A stretch of DNA of 64,000 nt from NCBI RefSeq assembly GCF_021227995.1, contig NZ_CP089301.1, positions 1,612,001 to 1,676,000 on the forward strand, in the 5' to 3' direction. Position numbers and translations under genes: made by a program. Position 1 is the stretch's first letter. Each line of letters begins with the position of its first letter. The stretch is from Novosphingobium kaempferiae (GTDB lineage Bacteria > Pseudomonadota > Alphaproteobacteria > Sphingomonadales > Sphingomonadaceae). Positions 42,750 to 50,289 of the stretch are shown here, piece by piece. A model generated the notes under the pieces. It was not told the DNA's origin. It did not search any database and saw only the letters and a program-made list of their open reading frames with translations.

Positions 42750-43280
42750 ATGGAGCAGATATTGCGCGACATGCTCGACCGCGAGGCGATCCGCGCCTGC
42801 GTCGCAAGGCTCGCACGCGGGGAGGACCGGCGCAGCGCCGACCTCATCCGCGCCTGCTGGTGGCCCGAGGCGCGCTTCGATTACGGCGTCCACAGCGGGG
42901 ACTTCGAGACGTACCTCGCATGGGTGGTGCCGGGCGCGGACGCGATCAAGGACACCCAGCACCTCCTCGGCCAGACGCATGTCGAGCTTGCGGGCGATGC
43001 CGCGAAGGCGGAAACCCACGTCTTCTCCTATCACCGCGTCGATATGGGCGCGGGCGATCGCGACACCTGCATCGGCGGGCGCTACCTCGACAGCTTCGAG
43101 CGGCGCGATGGCGAGTGGCGCATCGCCGACCGCGTGATGCTCTACGACTGGGAGCAGGACTGGGGCGCGGCGGCGGACTGGTCGAAGGGCGTCATGGGCT
43201 ATCCCTTCACCGCCGAGCATTTCCCCGGCCGCGCGAAGGGTGACTTCAGCGAAGGCTGGTTCGCGGGGAACGCCGCGTGA
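42750..43280 (+). CDS. SnoaL-like/NTF2-fold protein (repeat unit 1)
   Basis: A 176-aa protein. 'LDREAIRACVARLARGEDRRSADLIRACWWPEARFDYG' and 'GRYLDSFERRDGEWRIADRVMLYDW' are typical of bacterial SnoaL-like proteins. AAGGAGAGG precedes ATG 42750. It overlaps the next SDR by GTGA. It shares family and position with the 44163 gene, so the operon is a duplicated SnoaL-SDR unit. The chemistry is unknown; isomerase/dehydratase is the common family role. Confidence 0.83.
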   Translation: MEQILRDMLDREAIRACVARLARGEDRRSADLIRACWWPEARFDYGVHSGDFETYLAWVVPGADAIKDTQHLLGQTHVELAGDAAKAETHVFSYHRVDMGAGDRDTCIGGRYLDSFERRDGEWRIADRVMLYDWEQDWGAAADWSKGVMGYPFTAEHFPGRAKGDFSEGWFAGNAA

Positions 43281-44173
43281 GCGCGCCGCTTGCCGGCAAG
43301 GTGGCGCTCGTCACCGGGGCCAGCCGGGGCATCGGCAAGGGCATCGCGCTGGTGCTGGCCGAGCAAGGGGCCACCGTCTACGTCACCGGGCGCACCGTGA
43401 ACGAGGGTGACTATTACCTCCCCGGCACCGTGGGCGGCACCGCCGCCGAGTGCGACGAGCGCGGGCGCGCCAGCGGCGGGCGCGGCGTCGCGGTCGCCTG
43501 CGACCATGGCGACGACGCGGCGGTTGAAGCCCTGTTCGCGCGCATCGGTGCCGAGCAGGGTCGGCTCGACATCCTCGTCAACAACGCCTTCACGCTGTCC
43601 GATGACCTGCTGGAGCCCAAGGGCTTCTGGGAGAAGCCGCTCGCCAATCTGGAGATGTGGGACGTCGGCGTGAAGTCCAACTACGTTGCGGCCTGGCACG
43701 CGGCGAAGATCATGGCCCCGCAGAAGAGCGGGCTGATCGTCGCGATCTCCGGCTTCGCGGCGGTGACTTATACTTACGGCGTGATCTTCGGCACGTCCAA
43801 GTCCGCGGTGGACCGCATGGCGCGCGACATGGCGATCGAACTGGAACCCCACGGCGTCGCGTCGCTGACGCTGTGGCAGGGGCTGACGCTGACCGAGAAA
43901 GCGAAAGACAACCTCGCGAAGATGGGCGACAAGATGACCACGTCGATCACGTCCATGCAGGGCAGCAGCGTGGAGCATCCGGGCCGTGTCATCGCCGCTC
44001 TGGCCGCCGATCCCGATGTCATGAAACGCTCGGGAGGGGAGTTCGTCACGGCGGAACTGGCGCAGGAATATGGCGTGACCGACGTGGACGGAAGCGTGAT
44101 CGCATCGGCGCGGGCGAGCCGTGGATCGCCGATCTGGAAACCGATTTCGGAGGTCGACTACCGTGGCAAGTGA
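43277..44173 (+). CDS. DHRS1-like SDR with Phe at the catalytic Tyr position (repeat unit 1)
   Basis: A 298-aa SDR with GTG start overlapping the upstream stop. 'VALVTGASRGIGKGIALVLAEQGATVYVTGRT' is a normal cofactor site and NNA follows at about 102. The active site is S158, but the position 13 residues later is F171 in 'VIFGTSK', where the family has Tyr-x3-Lys; K175 remains. 'SLTLWQGLTLTEKAKDN' places it near the DHRS1 group. Loss of the general-acid Tyr suggests altered or lost reductase chemistry. The partner SDR at 44717 shows the same change. Confidence 0.87.
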   Translation: MSAPLAGKVALVTGASRGIGKGIALVLAEQGATVYVTGRTVNEGDYYLPGTVGGTAAECDERGRASGGRGVAVACDHGDDAAVEALFARIGAEQGRLDILVNNAFTLSDDLLEPKGFWEKPLANLEMWDVGVKSNYVAAWHAAKIMAPQKSGLIVAISGFAAVTYTYGVIFGTSKSAVDRMARDMAIELEPHGVASLTLWQGLTLTEKAKDNLAKMGDKMTTSITSMQGSSVEHPGRVIAALAADPDVMKRSGGEFVTAELAQEYGVTDVDGSVIASARASRGSPIWKPISEVDYRGK

Positions 44174-44720
44174 CCGTGAAACCCGCATGGCGGCGATGCT
44201 CGACAAGCACGAGATCCGCGAATGCCTCGAACGCTTCTCCCGCGGGATGGACCGGTTCGACCGCGACATCTACCTTTCGGCCTTCTGGGACGACGCGGAG
44301 ATGGCCGCCGGGCCGTTCGTCGGCAGCGCGGCGGACTGCTGGGACTGGGCGGTTCCGCTGCACCGCGCGGGGCAGATCCTGACGCATCACGCGCTGTTGC
44401 AGTCGAACATCGATCTCGACGGCGACACCGCCCATGCCGAGACTTACTATCAGTTCGTCGGCCGCAACCATGGCGAGACGCTGTGGATCGCCGGGGGGCG
44501 CTACGTGGACCGTCTGGAGCGGCGCGGCGACGAATGGCGCATCGCGCTGCGCACCAACGTGATCGAGTGGGGCTGCCTGCCGCCGCCGATGGCGGTGCCC
44601 TTCGGCGACGTCCCCGATATCGCGGTCAACGGCGTCACTGCCCGCGATCCTAGCGATCCTTCGTACCGCCGGCCGCTGGTCAACCTGCGCGCGCCCGCCA
44701 ATCCGGGCAAGCCGTCTTGA
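44163..44720 (+). CDS. SnoaL-like/NTF2-fold protein (repeat unit 2)
   Basis: A 185-aa protein. GTG 44163 is preferred (GGAGG nine bases before); ATG 44187 is an alternative. 'LDKHEIRECLERFSRGMDRFDRDIYLSAFWDDAEM' and 'GGRYVDRLERRGDEWRIALRTNVIEW' give the SnoaL family and resemble the 42750 product. Overlaps the SDR before (11 nt) and after (TTGA, 4 nt). Duplicated partner of the preceding SnoaL-SDR pair. Confidence 0.83.
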   Translation: MASDRETRMAAMLDKHEIRECLERFSRGMDRFDRDIYLSAFWDDAEMAAGPFVGSAADCWDWAVPLHRAGQILTHHALLQSNIDLDGDTAHAETYYQFVGRNHGETLWIAGGRYVDRLERRGDEWRIALRTNVIEWGCLPPPMAVPFGDVPDIAVNGVTARDPSDPSYRRPLVNLRAPANPGKPS

Positions 44721-45595
44721 GCGGACTGGTCAGCAAGGTCGCGCTCGTCACCGGGGCCACGCGCGGGATCGGCAAAGGCGTCGCCTGTGCGCTCGCCGAA
44801 CAGGGAGCCACGGTCTACGTGACCGGGCGCACCGTGGCGGCGGGCGACCATGCGCTGCCGGGCTCGCTGGAGGAGACGGTGGCGGAGGTGAACGCGCGGG
44901 GCGGTTGCGGTGTCGCGGTCGCGCTCGACCTGCTCGACGACGCGCAGATCGCCGCCCTGTTCGAGCGCATCGCGCGGGACGAGGGGCGGCTCGACCTCCT
45001 CGTCAACAATGCGATGGCCATTCCCGATACGATGACGCAGCGCGCCGGGTTCTGGGAAAAGCCGCTCGCCGGGGAGTGGCAGATCTGGGAGACCGGGATG
45101 CGCGCCGCCTACATCGTGGCATGGCATGCGGCGCGCATCATGGTGCCGCAGGGCTCCGGCCTGATCGCGGCGCTCTCCGGCTACGTCGGCGTCACTTACA
45201 CCTACGACGTGGTGTTCGGGACCACCAAGACCGCGACCGACCGGATGATGCGCGACATGGGCCACGAACTGCGCGACACCGGCGTCAGCGCCGTGTCGCT
45301 CTGGCAGGGCTTCACTTACACCGAGCGGGCGACGGAGAACCTCAAGTCGGTGCCCGGCATGGCGAACCAGCTCAACAGCGCGGTCGGCTCCTCGCCGGAG
45401 TTTCCGGGCCGGGTGATCGCGGCGCTGGCTATGGACCCGGACCTCAAGGCGAAGTCCGGCGGCACCTTCATCAACGCCGAACTGGCCGCTGAATACGGCC
45501 TGACCGACACGGACGGCCACGCGATCCCGTCTTTGCGCGCCACGCGCGGCGCTCCGCTGTGGGACGCGGGCGCGACGACGTGGACGGGCCCCTGA
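44717..45595 (+). CDS. DHRS1-like SDR with Phe at the catalytic Tyr position (repeat unit 2)
   Basis: A 292-aa SDR, paralog of 43277. TTG start overlaps the SnoaL stop. Cofactor motif TGATRGIG, NNAM at about 97-100, S154, F167 instead of the catalytic Tyr, K171 ('VVFGTTK'). The motif 'GYVGVTYTYDVVFGTTKTATDRMMRDM' aligns directly with the first copy. Ends 3 bp before the convergent MFS stop at 45599. Keeping the same substitution in both copies implies it was present before duplication. Confidence 0.87.
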   Translation: MSGLVSKVALVTGATRGIGKGVACALAEQGATVYVTGRTVAAGDHALPGSLEETVAEVNARGGCGVAVALDLLDDAQIAALFERIARDEGRLDLLVNNAMAIPDTMTQRAGFWEKPLAGEWQIWETGMRAAYIVAWHAARIMVPQGSGLIAALSGYVGVTYTYDVVFGTTKTATDRMMRDMGHELRDTGVSAVSLWQGFTYTERATENLKSVPGMANQLNSAVGSSPEFPGRVIAALAMDPDLKAKSGGTFINAELAAEYGLTDTDGHAIPSLRATRGAPLWDAGATTWTGP

Positions 45596-45598
45596 GCT

Positions 45599-46912
45599 TC
45601 AGCGCAGCGTGATCGGCTCGGCCATCAGGCGGCGGTAGGCCTTGAGGCTGAGCCACAGGCTGACGCAACTGAGCAGCGCGGCAATGGCGCAGACGATGCC
45701 GAGGGAATCGCCGACGCGCAGTTCGTCGCGGAACACCTTGTCGGTCAGGAACGCCACGCTGACCGGCGCGATGCCGAGGCCCATCAGCGTCACCAGCACG
45801 ATATAGAGCGAGGAGGCGAGGCCGCGCATCCGGTTGGGCGTCACCACCTGAAGCGCGGTCGCGGCCATGGCGGTAGGGATCGAGTAGCAGAAGCTGATGA
45901 TCCCGCCGACTGCCAGCACCATCTCGTACCCGCTCCTCAGCATGAGCGCGACGCAGCAGGCGAAGACGCCTAAAGCGCTTATGACGCCGAGGCGCATGTT
46001 GGCGTCGCGATAGCCCGCGCCATTGAGCCACTTCCCGAAGGTCGGCCCGGCCAGCACGCCGAGCGATCCGCCGACCAGCGTGACAAGGCCATAGGTCATG
46101 CCGACCTGCCCGATGCTCACGCCGTACTGCCGGATCGCGACGGTCGGCAGCCAGGCCGGGAAGGCGTAGATCGGGATGATCGCCAGCGCCATGCCGATGT
46201 AGAACCAGCCGTAGAAGCCGCGATTGGCCCAGAGGACGGCGAGCGTCGCTCCGAGCGTCAGCGGCGGCGGGGCCTCGGTGTGGTCGCGGTCCACCAGCCC
46301 GCGCGGCGGCTCGCGCATGACTGCGACGAGCGCGATGCAGACGAGGCCGAGCGTGCTGACGAGGACGAAGGTGATCTGCCACGGCGCCATGCCGCCCAGC
46401 ACCGGCACTCCGGCGAAGTCGGTCGCCGCCGCCCAGTCCATCACCAGCCCGCCCAGCAGCAGCGCCATGCCGCTGCCGATATACGGCCCCATGTTGTAGA
46501 TGCTGAGCGCGCGGGCAAGGCGCCGTTCGTCGAACAGGTCGCTCAGCAGCGACCATGACGATGGGGTCAGCCCCGCCTCCGCCGCGCCTACGCCCGAGCG
46601 CGCGGCGAACAGCGCGCCGAAGCTGCGGGCAAAGCCGCAGGCGGCGGTGAACAGGCTCCACACGCCGATGCAGCCGAGCAGGATGCGGCGTCGTCCCGAG
46701 GTATCCACCCAGCGCCCGAACACCGGGCTCATCAGCAGGTAGGCGATGGAGAACGCCGCGCCTTGCAGCACGCTGATCTCAAGGTCGCTGAGGCGGAAGT
46801 CGGCCTTGATCGGCTGCACCAGCAGGTTGAGCACCTGCCGGTCGATGAAGCCGACGCTGAACGTGGTGGTCAGTGCGATGAGCGCGAACCATGGCGAGCG
46901 GCGAAGGCTCAC
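45599..46912 (-). CDS. MFS transporter, spinster-like, paralog 2
   Basis: A 437-aa carrier with about 12 membrane spans. 'FIDRQVLNLLVQPIKADFRLSDLEISVLQGAAF' and 'GRWVDTSGRRRILLGCIGVW' match paralog 1 at 23061 ('FVDRQVLNLL...'). GTG start overlaps the aldo/keto reductase stop (GTGA). Cytoplasmic membrane. Likely takes up or exports a pathway compound. It lies on the opposite strand to the SnoaL-SDR operon and is coupled to an oxidoreductase. Confidence 0.9.
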   Translation of the reverse strand: MSLRRSPWFALIALTTTFSVGFIDRQVLNLLVQPIKADFRLSDLEISVLQGAAFSIAYLLMSPVFGRWVDTSGRRRILLGCIGVWSLFTAACGFARSFGALFAARSGVGAAEAGLTPSSWSLLSDLFDERRLARALSIYNMGPYIGSGMALLLGGLVMDWAAATDFAGVPVLGGMAPWQITFVLVSTLGLVCIALVAVMREPPRGLVDRDHTEAPPPLTLGATLAVLWANRGFYGWFYIGMALAIIPIYAFPAWLPTVAIRQYGVSIGQVGMTYGLVTLVGGSLGVLAGPTFGKWLNGAGYRDANMRLGVISALGVFACCVALMLRSGYEMVLAVGGIISFCYSIPTAMAATALQVVTPNRMRGLASSLYIVLVTLMGLGIAPVSVAFLTDKVFRDELRVGDSLGIVCAIAALLSCVSLWLSLKAYRRLMAEPITLR

Positions 46913-47859
46913 GCAGCGGCCTCGTCCAGCAGCGCGCGGTGCGCGGCGTCGAGGTCCAGCGTGGGGCCGGCGATCAGGTCACCCAGTTGGCCGGGACGCG
47001 ATACGCTGGCGATCGGCGCGCTGATGCCGGGGCGGGTGAGCATCCAGGCGACGGCGATGCTCACCATCGAAGCGCCGGTGTCCTGCGCGACCCGGTCCAT
47101 GGCGGCGATCAGGCGTGGGACTTCGGGGCGCTCGAACAGTGGGCGCAGGTAGGGTTCACGCGCGTGTCCGGCGATGTCCTCGACGCTGCGGTACTTGCCG
47201 GTGAGCAGGCCGTTGGCGAGGGCGTAGAACGGCACCACCGCCAGCCCCTCGCGCAGCGCGATATCCTGCAACGCGCCTTCGTACACATCGCGCTGGAGCA
47301 GGTTGTAGAGCGGCTCGATCACGGCGAAGCGCGCCCACCCGTTCGCGTCGCTGATCGCCAGTGCCGTCTCCAGGCGGTCCGGCGCGTAGTTCGATGCACC
47401 CAGCACCCGAACCTTGCCTTCGCGGACCAGCCGGTCGAACGCTTCGAGCGATTCCTCCAGCGGCGTGGACGGATCGTCGCGGTGGGCGAAGTAGATGTCG
47501 ATTGTCTCGACGCCGAGGCGCTGCAGGGACTCCTCCACCGCACCCATGATGCGCGCCGGGTGCAGGCCGGTGCCGCCTCTGCCATCCATCAGCCCCACCT
47601 TGGTGCCGATCAGTACATCGTTTCGCCGCCCGCTGTGACGCAGCCATTCACCGATGATCGTCTCGGATTCGCCGCCGACATTGCCCGGAGCGAAGGCCGA
47701 ATAGACGTCTGCCGTGTCGATCAGGGAGCCTCCGGAATCCACGAAAGCGTCGAGGATGGCGAAGCTTTCGGCGCGATCCGCGGTCCAGCCGAAGACGTTG
47801 CCGCCCAGCATGAGCGGGGCGGCGCTGAGGCCGGTGCGGCCAAGGGGGCGTGGGGTCAC
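46909..47859 (-). CDS. Aldo/keto reductase
   Basis: A 316-aa (alpha/beta)8-barrel NADP(H)-dependent reductase. The catalytic tetrad is visible: D48 and Y53 in 'SLIDTADVYSAFAPG', K87 in 'LIGTKVG', H126 in 'IYFAHRDDP'. The group resembles YajO/Tas-like reductases. Start GTG 47859 with GGAG before it; longer frames upstream enter the VOC gene. Followed by the MFS gene on the same strand and 16 bp behind the VOC stop. It probably reduces a ketone or aldehyde of the pathway. Confidence 0.9.
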   Translation of the reverse strand: MTPRPLGRTGLSAAPLMLGGNVFGWTADRAESFAILDAFVDSGGSLIDTADVYSAFAPGNVGGESETIIGEWLRHSGRRNDVLIGTKVGLMDGRGGTGLHPARIMGAVEESLQRLGVETIDIYFAHRDDPSTPLEESLEAFDRLVREGKVRVLGASNYAPDRLETALAISDANGWARFAVIEPLYNLLQRDVYEGALQDIALREGLAVVPFYALANGLLTGKYRSVEDIAGHAREPYLRPLFERPEVPRLIAAMDRVAQDTGASMVSIAVAWMLTRPGISAPIASVSRPGQLGDLIAGPTLDLDAAHRALLDEAAA

Positions 47860-47875
47860 GGCATGGGCTCCGGGG

Positions 47876-48403
47876 TCAGAGGTGGCGGACGGGATCGCTG
47901 CCGTCCCAGTCGATCGAGGCGCTGCGCACACGCTCGAAAATCTCGCGCATCACCGGCACCATGTCGATCAGCTCGACGATGGGCCCGGGCGCATCGGGCG
48001 GCGGTTGCAGGTAGGCGAAGCGGGTGCGCTGCGATGCGCCTTCGGTGGCGATGGTCAGCCCCGCCGCGAGCGCGGCCTCCCGCTGCGCGTCGAAATCCTC
48101 GCTCGCCATGCCGACGTGATGCAGGCCGCGTCCACCGGCGGCGAGGAAGTCCCGGTAGGTCGAGGGCGCGGGGCCGGGGACGATAAGCTCGATCTGTATC
48201 GCCCCGCTGTGGGCGAGGGCGACCTGCGAGATGATGTCGGTCCGGTCCGCATCCTCGCCGCCGTTGCGCAGCCAGACGAACTGCGGCGGGGGCATGATGA
48301 AGAAGGGGCCGATGCCCAGCGTTCCAGTCCAGAACGCGATGGCAGGCTCCAGCGCCTCGACCAGATAACCCGCCTGCATGGCGCCGCCATAGAGCCTGCT
48401 CAT
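47876..48403 (-). CDS. VOC family protein
   Basis: A 175-aa protein. 'MQAGYLVEALEPAIAFWTGTLGIGPFF' starts the fold and 'GLHHVGMASEDFDAQREAAL' carries the second-module His; 'GPIVELIDMV' holds the metal-ligand Glu. It resembles bacterial glyoxalase/dioxygenase-like proteins linked to catabolism. ATG 48403 follows GAGAGGATC. First gene of the minus-strand run VOC-AKR-MFS, divergent from the SDR at 48603 with operator copy I between. Confidence 0.85.
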   Translation of the reverse strand: MSRLYGGAMQAGYLVEALEPAIAFWTGTLGIGPFFIMPPPQFVWLRNGGEDADRTDIISQVALAHSGAIQIELIVPGPAPSTYRDFLAAGGRGLHHVGMASEDFDAQREAALAAGLTIATEGASQRTRFAYLQPPPDAPGPIVELIDMVPVMREIFERVRSASIDWDGSDPVRHL

Positions 48404-48452
48404 GATCCTCTCACCGTCGTCGTTGCGATCAGTGCTGCGGTTGTCACGGTAT

Positions 48453-48479
48453 AAAAACAAGCAGTCAAGACTGTATTTT
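48453..48479. promoter_or_regulatory. Shared TetR-type operator, copy I
   Basis: AAAAACAA-GCA-GT-CAAG-AC-TGTATTTT; CAGTC-AA-GACTG forms a perfect inner palindrome. It sits in the divergent gap between the VOC-AKR-MFS unit and the SDR-coding gene at 48603, near TetR paralog 3 at 49409. Confidence 0.65.
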
Positions 48480-48602
48480 ATTTGACGTGCGCAGGGATGC
48501 TCGGGCAGGAGATGTGGCGACAACGGATCGGCGGATTCCAGCGGCTTCGACGGGCCGATGGCATCCGGAAAACGATCGAAGTAATACCACAGGAGAGATG
48601 CG

Positions 48603-49412
48603 ATGCAGCGGCTCGAAGGCAGGGTCACGGTCATTACGGGTGCGGCGAGCGGGCTTGGCGAGGCCACCGCACGGCGCTTTGCGCGGGAGGGCGCGCCGCT
48701 CGTCCTCGGCGATATCCGGGAGGATGCGGGCGAGGCGCTGGCCGCCGAACTGGGCGCGACATTCCTGCGCTGCGATGTCACCCGCGAGGAGGATGTCGCC
48801 GCACTGGTCGACCTAGCGATGAGCACGCACGGAAGGCTCGACTGCATGGTCAACAACGCCGGGCAGCTTGGCGCCGTGGGCCGGGTCGAGGAGATCGAGG
48901 CGCAGGGCTGGCGCGATACGCTGGCGGTGCTGCTCGACAGCGTGTTCTACGGCATGAAGCACGCCGCCCGCGTGATGCGCCCGCAGGGGTCGGGCGTGAT
49001 CCTGTCGACCTCCAGCGCCGCCGGGCTCGCGCCGCTGGGGCCGCATGCCTACACCGCGGCCAAGCATGCGGTGATCGGGCTGACCCGCTCGGTCGCGTCG
49101 GAACTCGCGGCGGACGGCATCCGCGTCAACGCCGTCGCGCCGGGCAACGTGCCCACGCGGATGACCGAGCTTGCCTATGGCGATGCCGAGGCGATGCGCC
49201 GGGCGGCGGAGGCGCGCAATCCACTGCGCCGGGTGGTGGAGGCGGACGAGATCGCCGGGGCCTTCGCCTATCTCGCCAGCGACGACGGCCTCAACGTTAC
49301 CGGGCAGGTCATTGCGGTGGACGCGGGGCTCGTCGACTGCCGCCTTGGTGCGGAGTACTACGCCCGCGCGCCGACCTACTTCGATGCTAACGGCGACCGC
49401 CGGGCGGGTTAG
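48603..49412 (+). CDS. Short-chain dehydrogenase/reductase (classical SDR)
   Basis: A 269-aa SDR. TGAASGLG cofactor motif at about 12-19, Asp37 in 'LVLGDIRE' pointing to NAD(H), NNAG at about 85-88, and 'STSSAAGLAPLGPHAYTAAKHAV' with intact Tyr-x3-Lys. ATG 48603 follows CAGGAGAGATG. Its stop overlaps the convergent TetR paralog 3 stop by 3 bp. About 125 bp behind operator copy I. Oxidises an alcohol intermediate, substrate unknown. Confidence 0.9.
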   Translation: MQRLEGRVTVITGAASGLGEATARRFAREGAPLVLGDIREDAGEALAAELGATFLRCDVTREEDVAALVDLAMSTHGRLDCMVNNAGQLGAVGRVEEIEAQGWRDTLAVLLDSVFYGMKHAARVMRPQGSGVILSTSSAAGLAPLGPHAYTAAKHAVIGLTRSVASELAADGIRVNAVAPGNVPTRMTELAYGDAEAMRRAAEARNPLRRVVEADEIAGAFAYLASDDGLNVTGQVIAVDAGLVDCRLGAEYYARAPTYFDANGDRRAG

Positions 49413-50080
49413 GCCGCCTTGGGGCGCAGCGTGCGGATCTGGTCCTCGAGCATCTTGAGGAGCGCGGGCACCATCTCCTCGTCCAGCGCGCCGGTCATCA
49501 GGCCGGTCGCCATGCCTTCGATGAGGGTCTGCGAGAGCGCCATCGCCTGTTCGAACTGCGCGGGCGCGGACTGCCATTCGGGGAAGAGGGCGATGGCCTC
49601 GTCATGGAACCGCTCGCGGTACTCGACCTGGAGCGGGCGCATGATCTGCGCGAGATCGGCATCGGTGCGCGCCGCCATGGCGAGTTCCTGGAAGGCGACG
49701 AAGGCGGGCTTGTGAACCTGCTTCCAGTAGGCGGCGACCATCGTCGCCGGTTCGTGCTCGGTCGTCTCGGACGAGCGGCGGAAGGCGCGCAGGCGGCGTT
49801 CGTGGAGTTCGACGATGGTCGCGCGGATCAGCGTCGCGCTGTTCTCGAAATGGTGGAGCATCGCCCCGCGCGACAGGCCCGCCTCGGTCGCCACCAGCGG
49901 CGTCGTGGTGCCCGCATAGCCGACCTTGACGAGACACTGAATGGTCGCCTCGATCAGCCTCCCGCGGGTCTGCGCGCTCTTGAGCGACTGGCGCGTCGGG
50001 CCGCCTTCCGTCGCCGCCTTGCGGGTCGAGGGGCGGGCAGGGGCGCGCTCGGTGCGCTTGCGGGCGGGGCTGACGGCCAA
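49409..50080 (-). CDS. TetR/AcrR family repressor, paralog 3
   Basis: A 223-aa regulator with a basic N-terminal tail. The HTH 'TTTPLVATEAGLSRGAMLHHFEN' is nearly identical to paralogs 1 and 2, followed by 'HERRLRAFRRSSE' and 'HKPAFVAFQELAMAARTDADL'. The start is uncertain: TTG 50080 (GGAG before it) gives an N-terminus that aligns with paralog 1. No shared-operator copy lies directly upstream of it; the nearest is copy I at 48453, over the SDR gene. It may therefore not be autoregulated in the same way. Confidence 0.84.
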   Translation of the reverse strand: MAVSPARKRTERAPARPSTRKAATEGGPTRQSLKSAQTRGRLIEATIQCLVKVGYAGTTTPLVATEAGLSRGAMLHHFENSATLIRATIVELHERRLRAFRRSSETTEHEPATMVAAYWKQVHKPAFVAFQELAMAARTDADLAQIMRPLQVEYRERFHDEAIALFPEWQSAPAQFEQAMALSQTLIEGMATGLMTGALDEEMVPALLKMLEDQIRTLRPKAA

Positions 50081-50289
50081 TCTGGGCTCCGGTGTGCGTT
50101 TGCGAAAAGTACGGAAATCCCTCCCTGCATCCTCAAGGGGCAGGGGAGCAACAGGAAATAGCGCAAACACGCCCGCGTGGCGCGAAAGCGGCATTCTTTC
50201 CGGTATACCAATCGAATACCGCTAAACGCGCTTAGGCCGACGTTAACCAATGTACCTTACCAGCCTCATGAAATCTTGAGGCTTTTTGC

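Noticed and set aside
141..48479. Operator copies as a CRISPR array or transposon ends
   Set aside because: They are kilobases apart, lie only before genes, are palindromic and vary at single positions; no spacers, cas genes or transposase.
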